Notes under the pieces: model-generated
The model's database searches: none
What the model was told of the DNA's origin: nothing
What the model saw: only the letters and a program-made list of their open reading frames with translations
Part shown: positions 1-7,378 of the stretch, piece by piece
How positions within the stretch are numbered: position 1 is the first letter of the stretch
How the letters are laid out: each line of letters starts with the position of its first letter
Position numbers and translations under genes: made by a program
From: UBA9926 sp023261215
Lineage (GTDB): Bacteria; Pseudomonadota; Gammaproteobacteria; Pseudomonadales; Azotimanducaceae
Assembly: GCA_038136035.1 (NCBI GenBank)
Contig: JAYPYV010000059.1
Coordinates: forward strand, 1-15,277
Reading direction: 5' to 3'
DNA length: 15,277 nucleotides

Positions 1-1329
1 GACCCCACCGAGCGCAACCGGCTCACTGAGCGCGTGCGCGGCGGCGACCTGACTGTATCGAATAAAGAGCTTGCGGAAGCTTGGGCGATCGACCCGCATT
101 TCCCTGCGGCGGACATTCCCATCGACGACATCGACCCATCGCATCCAGCGCTCTTTGCCAACGACACCTTTTGGCCGCACTTTGAGCGACTGAGGAACGA
201 AGACCCGGTTCACTACCATGAAAACAGCCTCTTTGGCCCTTATTGGTCCGTGACGCGTTATGAAGACATCATGCAAGTGGATAAGCAACACGAGGTCTTC
301 TCGTCCAAGCAAAGTCTGGGTGGGATTGGTCTCGGGGGTGTGCCAAGGCCCGATGATGATCCATTCGCGTTGCCGATGTTCATCCAAGAGGACCCACCCA
401 AGCACGACGCCCAACGCAAAGTCGTCACACCGATGTTTTTGCCGCGCAATCTAGCCGATCTTGAGCCGCTCATCCGTGAGCGCGCAGGTGAAATTCTTGA
501 TCACCTCCCCGTCGGGGAAGAATTTAACTGGGTACGTCACGTATCCGTCGACCTGACGGGGCAAATGCTGGCGACCCTCTTTGACATTCCACAAGAAGAT
601 CGGATGAAACTCATTCAGTGGTCAGACGTGATCCAAAACCTTGGAGACCCGGATTACTTTGAGACGCCAGAGGAAGGCTTTCAGGAACTCTTTAACTGTC
701 TGGCTTACTTCACCGAATACTACGAGGCGCGAAAAAAAGAGCCCCCAAAATTCGACCTCATCTCCCTGATGGCGCACGACCCGTCAACGCAGAACATGAC
801 GCCTCAGGAGCTGCTGGGTAACGTCATCCTGCTCATTGTCGGGGGCAACGACACCACCCGAAATTCGATTTCAGGCGGCGTGCTGGCGCTGAACCGCAAT
901 CCTTCTGAATATGAAAAGCTGCTACAAAACCCGGACCTCATCAGCAAGATGGTCCCTGAAATCATTCGCTATCAAACGCCGCTTGCCCATATGGCCAGAA
1001 CCGCGGTAGCGGACGCCGAACTGGGAGGGAAGCAAATCAAGAAGGGCGATCGCGTGGCGATGTGGTATATCTCTGGTAACCGCGACGCATCGCATCTCGA
1101 GCGTCCAGACGACTTCATCATCGATCGGCCAAACCCCAGGAACCACATGTCCTTCGGCTATGGCATTCATCGGTGCGTGGGTAACCGGCTCGCAGAAATG
1201 CAATTGCGCGTGGTGTGGGAAGAGATTCTTAAACGTTTCTCACGCGTTGAGGTGACCGGCGAGCCGACTTATGTGAACTCCAGTTTCATTCACGGTATCC
1301 GAGAGCTGCCGGTAACCCTCCGCGCTTAA
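1..1329 (+). CDS. CYP153A: CYP153-family cytochrome P450 (alkane/fatty-acid terminal hydroxylase), 5' end possibly outside window
   Basis: Soluble bacterial P450 of the CYP153 type; the family inserts oxygen at the terminal carbon of medium-chain alkanes or fatty acids, using a ferredoxin and a ferredoxin reductase. Counting from the first in-frame GTG (position 34), visible motifs are the I-helix LIVGGNDTTRNS near residue 270, the ExxR helix EIIRYQTPLAHM near 310, and the heme loop FGYGIHRCVGNR with Cys381 as thiolate ligand. The N-terminal half has the family wording PVHYHENSLFGPYWSVTRYED. The frame has no stop from base 1 to 34, so the true start may lie upstream; family members often carry a longer N-terminus. 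No ferredoxin or reductase gene is visible. The last 90 bp overlap the convergent hydrolase gene. The CYP153 assignment is firm; the exact substrate is not readable. Confidence 0.95.
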   Translation, partial: DPTERNRLTERVRGGDLTVSNKELAEAWAIDPHFPAADIPIDDIDPSHPALFANDTFWPHFERLRNEDPVHYHENSLFGPYWSVTRYEDIMQVDKQHEVFSSKQSLGGIGLGGVPRPDDDPFALPMFIQEDPPKHDAQRKVVTPMFLPRNLADLEPLIRERAGEILDHLPVGEEFNWVRHVSVDLTGQMLATLFDIPQEDRMKLIQWSDVIQNLGDPDYFETPEEGFQELFNCLAYFTEYYEARKKEPPKFDLISLMAHDPSTQNMTPQELLGNVILLIVGGNDTTRNSISGGVLALNRNPSEYEKLLQNPDLISKMVPEIIRYQTPLAHMARTAVADAELGGKQIKKGDRVAMWYISGNRDASHLERPDDFIIDRPNPRNHMSFGYGIHRCVGNRLAEMQLRVVWEEILKRFSRVEVTGEPTYVNSSFIHGIRELPVTLRA

Positions 1330-2193
1330 CGCGCCCGGCAATTTCTCTCCCGCCAAAAAGGTGCTGATCATCTCGGCCAGCACCTCATGCTCGGCATGCA
1401 TATGAAAATGATGATGCGCGGGAATGTGCGCGATCTCCATGGTTGAAGGCACCGGATTCAAAATGACCTTGAGCGATCGCTTCAGCCACTCGCTTTCAAT
1501 ATCCGCAAGAATCACCGCCGTCCTTGCCTTCGTGGTATCCGCCAAGGCCCGTAACTGATCAGCCGTTAACTCGAGCGGACCGCCGCCTCTCACTCGAGAA
1601 TCCGCTCGCCAGGTGTAGCCACCGGGCACAGAGCGATGTCCGCGAGCCACGAGTAATTGCGCTGATTCAAAGCTTTGACCGGTGGCCTCAGACAAACGCT
1701 CAGCCATGGCACTGAGCGAATCAAAGACTTTCAGCTTTGACGATCGGGCAGAAGCGGAGGTCACCATGCTGCTGAGATGATCGAGCGTCTGCTCAATGGT
1801 GTTGGTGCCGCAATAGCCATCGAGACAAACCAGCGCCCCGACACGATCTGGAAACAGCCCTGCGAGTTGGGCCCCGAGTTCAGCACCCATCGAATGACCG
1901 ATCACGGAAAACGTCGTCCAACCGAGGTGATCGGCAACGCTGAGGATTTCATGAAGATCTGAGAGTCCAGTATACGGCGCACCGAGCGGGCGATGATCAG
2001 ACAGCCCATGTCCGGCAAAATCCATCGCGAATAGATCAAGCCCTTTTAACTTCGGCGCTAAGAGATCGAAGCTGGCTGCATTATCTAAAAACCCATGCAG
2101 ACAGAGCGTGGGGATGCCTCCGTCCTGGCGCCATCGTTTTCCACGGATGATGACGGTGCCGGTATTGATTTCAAGTTCTTCGAGGTGATGCAT
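1240..2193 (-). CDS. Alpha/beta-hydrolase fold protein (SERHL/MhpC-like serine hydrolase)
   Basis: A 317-residue alpha/beta hydrolase. The oxyanion-hole motif LHGFLDNAASFDLLAP is at about 32-47, the nucleophile elbow GHSMGAE has Ser101 as probable nucleophile, an acidic candidate is Asp231, and a His-rich stretch (HHFHMH, 261-266) near the C-terminus probably supplies the catalytic His. HGFLDNAASF-type wording is typical of serine-hydrolase-like proteins acting on esters or related small substrates; the substrate cannot be read. No Shine-Dalgarno-like sequence precedes the ATG (upstream on the coding strand is GAGACCCTCCC), so initiation may be leaderless or weak. The usual fold ends near residue 282; a tail of about 33 residues continues, and most of it is encoded antisense to the 3' end of the P450 gene. 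The gene is divergent from the SRPBCC gene, 120 bp away. Confidence 0.9.
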   Translation of the reverse strand: MHHLEELEINTGTVIIRGKRWRQDGGIPTLCLHGFLDNAASFDLLAPKLKGLDLFAMDFAGHGLSDHRPLGAPYTGLSDLHEILSVADHLGWTTFSVIGHSMGAELGAQLAGLFPDRVGALVCLDGYCGTNTIEQTLDHLSSMVTSASARSSKLKVFDSLSAMAERLSEATGQSFESAQLLVARGHRSVPGGYTWRADSRVRGGGPLELTADQLRALADTTKARTAVILADIESEWLKRSLKVILNPVPSTMEIAHIPAHHHFHMHAEHEVLAEMISTFLAGEKLPGALSAEGYRQLSDTVNETGVHISRLAGHLNA

Positions 2194-2313
2194 GGGAGGG
2201 TCTCAAACATAAAGCGCGGGGAGTCTACCAACTTGCTTCGGGCGACGCACGAGCTTCAAGCCCATGGTAGGCTCCGACAAGGACTCCACTCGAGCAACTG
2301 ACGGAACCCTCTC

Positions 2314-2817
2314 GTGTCGCATGCCACTTTTTCACCGGGCCGCCTTTACGTTCGCCGAGCGGTCGCCATTGCCGCAGCGCCTGGAGAGGTTTGGCCTTGG
2401 TTTACGTCCTTCGAAGCGCTCGCCACTTGGTTCAGCCGGGGGCACACCCTGCTCAAGTTTGAACCAGAGATTAACGGGCCGGTCGAGCTTTCGGTTGAGC
2501 TAGAGGACGGTCTACATCACTTTGGCGGACGGATTACGCACTACGAGCCCTGTCGAAGGCTCACATTGACCAACAACTGGTTTGACGACTTAGCCTGGCC
2601 AACCCCCACCTATTTGACCTTCCTATTGACGGCCCAAACGCAGGGTACTTTGGTTGAGCTGTTTCATCACGGCTTTGATGCCCTGGGCGACATCGGTGCC
2701 ACCGAGTGCCTTGCCTATGAACAAGGATGGGATACCAAGCACCTCATCGCCCTTCGGGAGGCCGTGGCGGCTCACTCGCCCACTGGCCAACTAAGCCCAC
2801 CGAATGGCACTCGCTGA
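2314..2817 (+). CDS. SRPBCC/AHSA1-like (START-fold) ligand-binding protein
   Basis: A 167-residue protein with the pattern of the SRPBCC superfamily: an N-terminal strand followed by a helix with AAAPGEVWPWFTSFEAL (about 21-37), then alternating strands with GGRITHYEPCRRLTLTNNW (about 71-89), and a C-terminal amphipathic helix around 140-158. The fold makes a deep hydrophobic pocket; members bind lipids or aromatic compounds, or act like AHSA1. No catalytic motif is recognisable and the ligand is unknown. The start is GTG: an in-frame TGA lies only 15 bases upstream (2299-2301), so no longer start is possible; ACGGA about 8 bases upstream is a weak ribosome binding site. It stands alone on the plus strand, facing the amidase gene across the T-rich repeat region. 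Confidence 0.8.
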   Translation: MSHATFSPGRLYVRRAVAIAAAPGEVWPWFTSFEALATWFSRGHTLLKFEPEINGPVELSVELEDGLHHFGGRITHYEPCRRLTLTNNWFDDLAWPTPTYLTFLLTAQTQGTLVELFHHGFDALGDIGATECLAYEQGWDTKHLIALREAVAAHSPTGQLSPPNGTR

Positions 2818-2903
2818 ACGAGCAATCTTTTGGGTTGCTGACGTGCGAGCAGGACAGAATTGTTTAGACTCGATCAGAACACCATGGCTCACGCAGTTCC
2901 ATC

Positions 2904-3005
2904 GTTTGTCCAACGCCTGTCTTTTTATAGCTCCTGCCCTTGTACAAATTCTGCCTTTGTATAAATCCAGTCTTTTACAACTCACGGGTTTTATAAATGA
3001 AGTGT
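2904..3005. repeat. Six degenerate 17-bp tandem units
   Basis: Units start at 2904, 2921, 2938, 2955, 2972 and 2989. Two clear ones are CTTTTTATAGCTCCTGC (2921) and CTTTGTATAAATCCAGT (2955). The pattern is a pyrimidine followed by a T-run, then an A/T-rich TATAA-like centre, then a C-rich end. The copies are diverged (roughly 9-13 of 17 bases shared between neighbours), and the last two align only with small shifts. The motif resembles that of the 14-bp array that follows, suggesting a common origin by slippage and drift. The function is unknown. Confidence 0.55.
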
Positions 3006-3034
3006 TTCATTGCTGAAGTCTTCTTAAACCCATG

Positions 3035-3287
3035 CTTTTTGTAGAGAGCTTTTTGTAGAGAGCTTTTTGNNNNNNNNNNNNNNNNNNNNNNNNNNNNNNN
3101 NNNNNNNNNNNNNNNNNNNNNNNNNNNNNNNNNNNNNNNNNNNNNNNNNNNNNNNNNNNNNNNNNNNNNGAAGTCTTCTTAAACCCATGCTTTTTGTAGA
3201 GAGCTTTTTGTAGAGAGCTTTTTGCAGGGAGCTTTCTACAACTAGCTCTTTATAGGGAGCTTTTTATAGCGAGCTTTTTATAGCGAG
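3035..3287. repeat. 14-bp T-rich tandem array (interrupted by assembly gap)
   Basis: The unit is CTTTTTRTAGVGAG. After the gap there are seven contiguous 14-bp units at 3190, 3204, 3218, 3232, 3246, 3260 and 3274; the first two and the last two are identical pairs, while the fourth (CTTTCTACAACTAG) is the most diverged. Before the gap, units at 3035 and 3049 and a partial one at 3063 are the same copies shown twice because of the assembly overlap. Seven is therefore the visible number, and the real number could be higher because a short-read assembler stopped here. The first two units are the G-type (TTTTTGTAGAGAG) and the last two the A-type (TTTTTATAGCGAG). Confidence 0.85.
3070..3169. other. 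Assembly gap of 100 N flanked by a duplicated 55-mer
   Basis: Exactly 100 N. The 55 bases before it (3015-3069) are identical to the 55 bases after it (3170-3224). This is the mark of two contigs that share a k-mer end overlap but were scaffolded with a fixed-length gap, not merged. The true sequence probably contains the 55-mer once, or more 14-bp units than shown. Confidence 0.92.
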
Positions 3288-3330
3288 CCTTTTTGACCAA
3301 GGCCCCAAAGCAATCCATGCGGCTTTCCGG

Positions 3331-4776
3331 TTAGGGATACGCTTTCGGCGCGACAAACCCACCTATTTCCTGAGTGATCAACCGAGCAAATTCGATCGTG
3401 CGATAGTCTCGATACGGTGCGCTTACCGCCTGGAGCCCGATGGGCAAGCCCTCGGTTGAGAGCCCGGTGGGGAAGACCGTACTCGGCAAATAGGCATTGA
3501 CGATCATGCCGGCCCACATCAGCTGCTGAAAGTAGGGTTGCTCAACGTTATCGACCAACAAGCTACGCTCACCGAATGCGCGATGGTCATGTGGAAACGC
3601 AGCCGTCGCCATCTGCGGGCAAATAAGAATGTCCCAATCGTTAAAAAATGCCGTCCAAGCGTGCCGCAATTTTTCTCTGCGACTGTTCGTTCTGATCCAA
3701 TCCCGATGAGAGAGGACGGCTGCCCGTGCGTTGACCGCTTCCGTTGACCGATCATCGGGCGCAAAGCTCGCCGCGCGCTCAATGGCTTTGCTAACCGCTT
3801 CATCATCCCAAGCGGCCGTCATTACAGAATTGAGGAGCGTTTGGTAATTCTGCATCGCGTGCTCAAGATCAAAGTCTGGGCGCGCGTCATAGGAGACCCG
3901 AGCGCCCAATCGTTCAAGCGTTTGGCCCACCTTCAAGGCGCGATCCTCGACTTCACGCGCGACAGGCGCCAGCGCATCGGTGGCCCAAATGGCCACTCGA
4001 AACGATTTCAAGTCATGCAAATCCGGCCCTGGCAAATTAAGCGACCAGCCCAGCGATTCGCGATCAGCGGGACCTGCCATGATCGACAACGCAACCGCTA
4101 AATCGTCCGCGCTTCTCGCGAGGGGGCCACACACGGCGAGATCGGCTTCGGGCTGCCCTGCCACCAGCTCATGGCCTTGCATCGGGACGATACCGTAGGT
4201 CGGTTTGTGACCATAAACGCCACAAAAATGCGCAGGGTTTCGAATGGAGCCGCCAATGTCAGACCCAGCCTCAAGGGCCGTGAGCCCTGCAGCGAGGGCT
4301 GCAGCGCTGCCGCCTGAGGAACCTCCCGGCGTTCGGTTTGTATCCCATGGGTTGCCCGTGACCCCGTAGATGGGGTTGTAACTTTGGAAGTCAGCCAGAT
4401 CGACAGGAACGTTGGTTTTACCCAAGAAGTGAGCGCCTGCCTCTTTGAATCGGCTCACTGCCAAACCATCCGTCTTAGACACGTTGGCTTTGAATGCCTC
4501 AAGCCCCCAAGTCGCCGGGGTATCCGCCAACACGTACGATTCTTTAATGGTCATCGGCACGCCGTGAAGCGGACCCAAGTCGCGGCCCTGTGCCAGCGCT
4601 TGATCAGCTGCATCGGCCGCGGCCAGTGCCGCATCAAAGGTTCGCACCACCACCGCATTGATCTGCTCGTCGTATTGCTCGATTCGCTGGATATAAAGCT
4701 CGGTTAACTCTCTCGAGCTGAGCGCCTTCGCTTTAATTTTTCCCGCCAGCGTTAGAGCTGATTCGTAGGCCACCAT
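3331..4776 (-). CDS. Amidase-signature family hydrolase
   Basis: A 481-residue member of the amidase signature family (Ser-cisSer-Lys triad), which hydrolyses amide bonds and includes GatA, FAAH and bacterial aryl or aliphatic amidases. Visible motifs are GVPMTIKES with catalytic Lys78, GKTNVP at 119-124, TPGGSSGGSAAALAAG with the cis-Ser at Ser153, and GSDIGGSIRNPAHFCGVYGH with nucleophile Ser177; the 24-residue Ser-Ser spacing matches the family. Length is typical for a stand-alone amidase. It is unlikely to be GatA because no gatB or gatC is adjacent and the C-terminal half differs; this is inference. The ATG is preceded by GAGAGGA about 9 bases upstream, a good ribosome binding site. It lies 240 bp downstream of the acyl-CoA synthetase gene on the same strand, so co-transcription is possible but not close. 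Substrate unknown. Confidence 0.92.
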   Translation of the reverse strand: MVAYESALTLAGKIKAKALSSRELTELYIQRIEQYDEQINAVVVRTFDAALAAADAADQALAQGRDLGPLHGVPMTIKESYVLADTPATWGLEAFKANVSKTDGLAVSRFKEAGAHFLGKTNVPVDLADFQSYNPIYGVTGNPWDTNRTPGGSSGGSAAALAAGLTALEAGSDIGGSIRNPAHFCGVYGHKPTYGIVPMQGHELVAGQPEADLAVCGPLARSADDLAVALSIMAGPADRESLGWSLNLPGPDLHDLKSFRVAIWATDALAPVAREVEDRALKVGQTLERLGARVSYDARPDFDLEHAMQNYQTLLNSVMTAAWDDEAVSKAIERAASFAPDDRSTEAVNARAAVLSHRDWIRTNSRREKLRHAWTAFFNDWDILICPQMATAAFPHDHRAFGERSLLVDNVEQPYFQQLMWAGMIVNAYLPSTVFPTGLSTEGLPIGLQAVSAPYRDYRTIEFARLITQEIGGFVAPKAYP

Positions 4777-5016
4777 GGTTAGATCCTCTCGCTTGCGCCA
4801 ATTCCCAAAAACCTGTCCCCGAATGCCGCGTTTTCCCCAGTCAATGATGAATCAGCCACCATCATGGATCGAAGAGACGCCGAAGCTGCGTGACGCCCCC
4901 TTTCCCGACGCCATTGAGCGAGCATCACGCGTCCCTCATTGCTCGGCGACGCGATCACATAGGGTTCAACGCCGGGCAGGCTTCATTTCGCACTTGACCA
5001 ACCAGAACTGCATCAA

Positions 5017-6825
5017 TCAAAAGCCTGCATTCCCACCCTGGATGCGATCGAGCGTCGCCTCATCCATGGCCACATAGTCTGCACTACCCGGCAAACGTAC
5101 AAAGATCGGGTCGCTCGTTTGACGAATATCGTAGCCCTCCTTTCGAAGATCGCCTTTAACCATCTTGAAGGTGCCCGTCACATCAATATCTCGCTGCACA
5201 CGAACAAAGAGTGGCACTGCGTAGGTGGGCAATTCACGATCGGCGTAGGCTGCAAACGCGGCAAGATCGAGATGAGCAACGTTTTCTTTCAGCGTGACGG
5301 CCACCATCCCGGCTCGACCATCCGCGCCCGGAATTTCAACGCCATAGACATTACAAAACTCTATGTCATCGAAGCCGTTAAGAATCTCGCCCACTTCGTT
5401 AGTCGAAACGTTTTCTGACTTCCAACGAAAAGTGTCACCGACGCGGTCCACGAACTGATAATGCGGATAACCGAGGGTAAACCCAACATCCACGGTCTGC
5501 ATGAGGTCCCCCGAGTTAAACCAAGCGTCACCCGCTTCTAACGCATCCCGGACAATCTTTTTCTCCGTGGCTTCTGGGTCTGTGTAACCCTCGAAGACGG
5601 TATCTTCGGTAATCTTTCCGAGGAGTAAACCAGGCTCTCCTTCGGCGACGGGAATACATCGTCCATTCGCATCCCGTACGATTTCATCATTCAGCACGTC
5701 GTACTGCACCAACGCCACCTCAGCCGACGTCATCCCGACGGTGCAGTCCTTATTCATCAAGTTAGCAAACGCGACGTTACCTTCAGAGGACCCATAGAAC
5801 TCTGCGATTCGATCGATCCCGAACCGCTTCTTGAAATCCATCCACACGTCTGGGCGCATGCCATTACCCATCATGGAGCGAAGCGGATTATCCGCATCAT
5901 TAGGCGCCTCAGGCGTATTAATCAGGTAGCGGCACAGTTCGCCGATGTAGATGAGCAATGTGCAGTTGTGTTCGCGGACCTCGGGTAAGAAATTCGAAGC
6001 AGAGAACTTGCGTCGCACATACATGCTCGCGCCTGACGCGATGACCGCGCCAACGCCGACCATGAGACCCGTACCGTGATAGAGCGGCAAACACACGTAC
6101 ATCCTGTCTTCCTCAGTGCACTTGAAGCCCGCAATCGCCGCCATGTCGGAGCTGATCAAATACCGCCTGTTGGAAAGGACCGCCGCTTTGGGCAAGCCCG
6201 TGGTGCCCGAGGTAAAAATGTAGAGAGCCGTTTCACCGATCGTGGTTTCCGTCGTATCCGGTGGGTTATCGGTTGATGACCCTGCAATTGCATCCGTTAA
6301 GTTCACAGCCCAATTCAAAACCGGCGCATGATCACCGTCCGGCACGACGAAGTAATCACTTCCCTCTGATAACGAGAGATCGCCTTTCACTTCTTCCATG
6401 CGCTCGGCAACTTCCGCACCGAAAATACATTTTTTGGATTCGGTCACATTGACGCAGTGGGCCAAAGGTCGGCCATTCAGATTCGTATTAATTAACCCTA
6501 AAGTGACGCCGAGCTTGTTCAAACCAATCAAGAGACCTAAGAACTCGACACGGTTCTCCATGATGAGGCTGACGGTGTCACCCCGTTGCAGACCCTGCGA
6601 CTTAAAGTAATGCGCGTATCGATTAGCCTCAGCATTGAGTTCGGACCAGGTGAGGGTCGTTCCCTCAAAGACGATCGCCGGTCGATCGCCGACCCGCTGC
6701 GCGTTGGCTTCGACCCGAGCCGAGAAACTGTCTTTCACATCTGAGGGTCTCGGCACCATCCCTTTTTTTAGCTTGAGTAGTGTTGGTAACTGCGCCAACG
6801 TCCGCACTGAATCGACTAACCCCAT
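5017..6825 (-). CDS. FATP/FadD-like long-chain acyl-CoA synthetase
   Basis: A 602-residue adenylate-forming enzyme that activates a fatty acid to acyl-AMP and then acyl-CoA. Motifs: P-loop YIFTSGTTGLPKAA (202-215), FYGSSEGN (343-350), WFNSGDLMQ (435-443), FVDRVGDTFRWKSENV (458-473) and the C-terminal GTFKMVKGDLRKEGYD, in which Lys554 is the probable adenylation lysine. The GDTFRWKGENVS-type hinge and the TFK motif are features of the FATP/very-long-chain branch (like mycobacterial FadD6), not the classic E. coli FadD branch. The N-terminus (GLVDSVRTLAQLPTLLKLKK) is a short amphipathic, basic stretch that could touch the membrane. The ATG follows GAAGGCAGGGG. It fits with the CYP153 gene: oxidised alkanes become fatty acids that need CoA activation. 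The chain-length range cannot be read. Confidence 0.94.
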   Translation of the reverse strand: MGLVDSVRTLAQLPTLLKLKKGMVPRPSDVKDSFSARVEANAQRVGDRPAIVFEGTTLTWSELNAEANRYAHYFKSQGLQRGDTVSLIMENRVEFLGLLIGLNKLGVTLGLINTNLNGRPLAHCVNVTESKKCIFGAEVAERMEEVKGDLSLSEGSDYFVVPDGDHAPVLNWAVNLTDAIAGSSTDNPPDTTETTIGETALYIFTSGTTGLPKAAVLSNRRYLISSDMAAIAGFKCTEEDRMYVCLPLYHGTGLMVGVGAVIASGASMYVRRKFSASNFLPEVREHNCTLLIYIGELCRYLINTPEAPNDADNPLRSMMGNGMRPDVWMDFKKRFGIDRIAEFYGSSEGNVAFANLMNKDCTVGMTSAEVALVQYDVLNDEIVRDANGRCIPVAEGEPGLLLGKITEDTVFEGYTDPEATEKKIVRDALEAGDAWFNSGDLMQTVDVGFTLGYPHYQFVDRVGDTFRWKSENVSTNEVGEILNGFDDIEFCNVYGVEIPGADGRAGMVAVTLKENVAHLDLAAFAAYADRELPTYAVPLFVRVQRDIDVTGTFKMVKGDLRKEGYDIRQTSDPIFVRLPGSADYVAMDEATLDRIQGGNAGF

Positions 6826-6854
6826 AACCCCTGCCTTCGTACTATTCGTGCTTC

Positions 6855-6882
6855 ATGTTACTCGAGCGAATTGGAGAACCAA
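6855..6882 (-). promoter_or_regulatory. Possible sigma70-like promoter of the acyl-CoA synthetase gene
   Basis: On the minus strand TTGGTT (6877-6882) and TAACAT (6855-6860) are separated by 16 bp, 30 bp upstream of the synthetase ATG. Each hexamer matches the consensus only in part, so this is a weak, inferred call. Confidence 0.3.
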
Positions 6883-6914
6883 ACCCTAGGGCAGTGACCC
6901 ACATTCAAGCCTTT

Positions 6915-6926
6915 TTGAGCGCTCAA
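6915..6926. promoter_or_regulatory. 12-bp perfect palindrome TTGAGCGCTCAA upstream of acyl-CoA synthetase
   Basis: A perfect dyad lies 90 bp upstream of the synthetase start and about 33 bp upstream of the candidate -35. It is placed as an operator for a dimeric regulator of fatty-acid genes could be. It does not match the E. coli FadR site as I recall it. No T-run follows at either end that would make it a strong terminator for the upstream CBS-domain gene; on the minus strand it is followed by AAAA. Confidence 0.35.
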
Positions 6927-6967
6927 GCAGTCTCCGACGATGGGGGATAAAATACCCACAATCATGC

Positions 6968-7378
6968 TCAATGGAGATCGGGCCCGAATGCCATGATGGC
7001 GCTCAGCAATTGTCGGCAGGTGAGTTGCCCTTTGAGTTCGCCATCAACCACCACCGGCCGACGACGTTGCTTCTGAGCCAGCATAGATTCAGCAACACTG
7101 ATAATGTCCGCTTCAGGTGTGGTGGTGGTCACCGGCGTGGTCATCACCGAGGTCACCGGCGCTGAGCCTACACCGCCCTGGTTATAGACCTCAGACAATA
7201 GGCTGCGAAGACAATCCAGCTCCGAGAGCATCCCCACAACCTGGCCTGACTCATCCACCACCACAACGCCTGACACCTTGTTCTCGACGATGGTCCGTGC
7301 CGCTTCGCCCACCTTCGCGTGATGAGAAATAGTGACCGGCCGCGCCACCATGTGATCGCTGACTTTGACAGAACGCAT
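6968..7378 (-). CDS. Two-CBS-domain protein
   Basis: A 136-residue stand-alone pair of CBS domains (about 7-62 and 77-131). The pair forms a Bateman module that usually binds adenine nucleotides such as AMP, ATP or S-adenosylmethionine and reports energy state. Typical segments are VSGVVVVDESGQVVGMLSE in the first domain and RRRPVVVDGELKGQLT in the second. There is no fused catalytic or transport domain, so the partner is unknown. The frame is open a further 30 codons upstream to an ATG at 7468, but I chose the ATG at 7378 because GCAGGAGTGAG lies about 8 bases before it and the domain begins right after it, while the upstream 30 residues look random. Downstream, 142 bp separate it from the synthetase gene. 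Confidence 0.9.
   Translation of the reverse strand: MRSVKVSDHMVARPVTISHHAKVGEAARTIVENKVSGVVVVDESGQVVGMLSELDCLRSLLSEVYNQGGVGSAPVTSVMTTPVTTTTPEADIISVAESMLAQKQRRRPVVVDGELKGQLTCRQLLSAIMAFGPDLH

Larger units (their letters stand above)
2818..3330. other. Convergent intergenic region with T-rich tandem arrays and assembly gap
   Basis: Non-coding stretch between two convergent stop codons. It contains a unique part (2818-2903), six degenerate 17-bp units, a 29-bp linker, 14-bp units and a 100-N gap. If the gap and the duplicated 55-mer are collapsed, it is about 358 bp. Frames across it exist but are made of repeat units whose length is not a multiple of three or are interrupted by the gap, and none resembles a protein. 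A weak stem (GAGCT at 3229-3233 with AGCTC at 3244-3248) followed by TTTATA is the only terminator-like element. Confidence 0.75.

Noticed and set aside
1046..1480. GCGATCGC octamers (1046, 1473) as a dispersed HIP1-like repeat
   Set aside because: Only a few copies, inside genes, in a sequence generally rich in CGATC; not enough to claim a repeat family.
3015..3224. 55-bp direct repeats flanking the gap, as possible target-site duplication or insertion of a mobile element
   Set aside because: The same 55-base length recurs at the other gap, both gaps are exactly 100 N, and no transposase or terminal inverted repeat is seen. An assembly overlap explains it better.
2904..3287. CRISPR array
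   Set aside because: Units are 14 or 17 bp, directly adjacent with no unique spacers, and no cas gene is present.
4775..5077. Plus-strand 100-codon frame between amidase and synthetase genes
   Set aside because: It overlaps both flanking genes' ends, has no ribosome binding site and no recognisable protein pattern; it looks like a chance frame.
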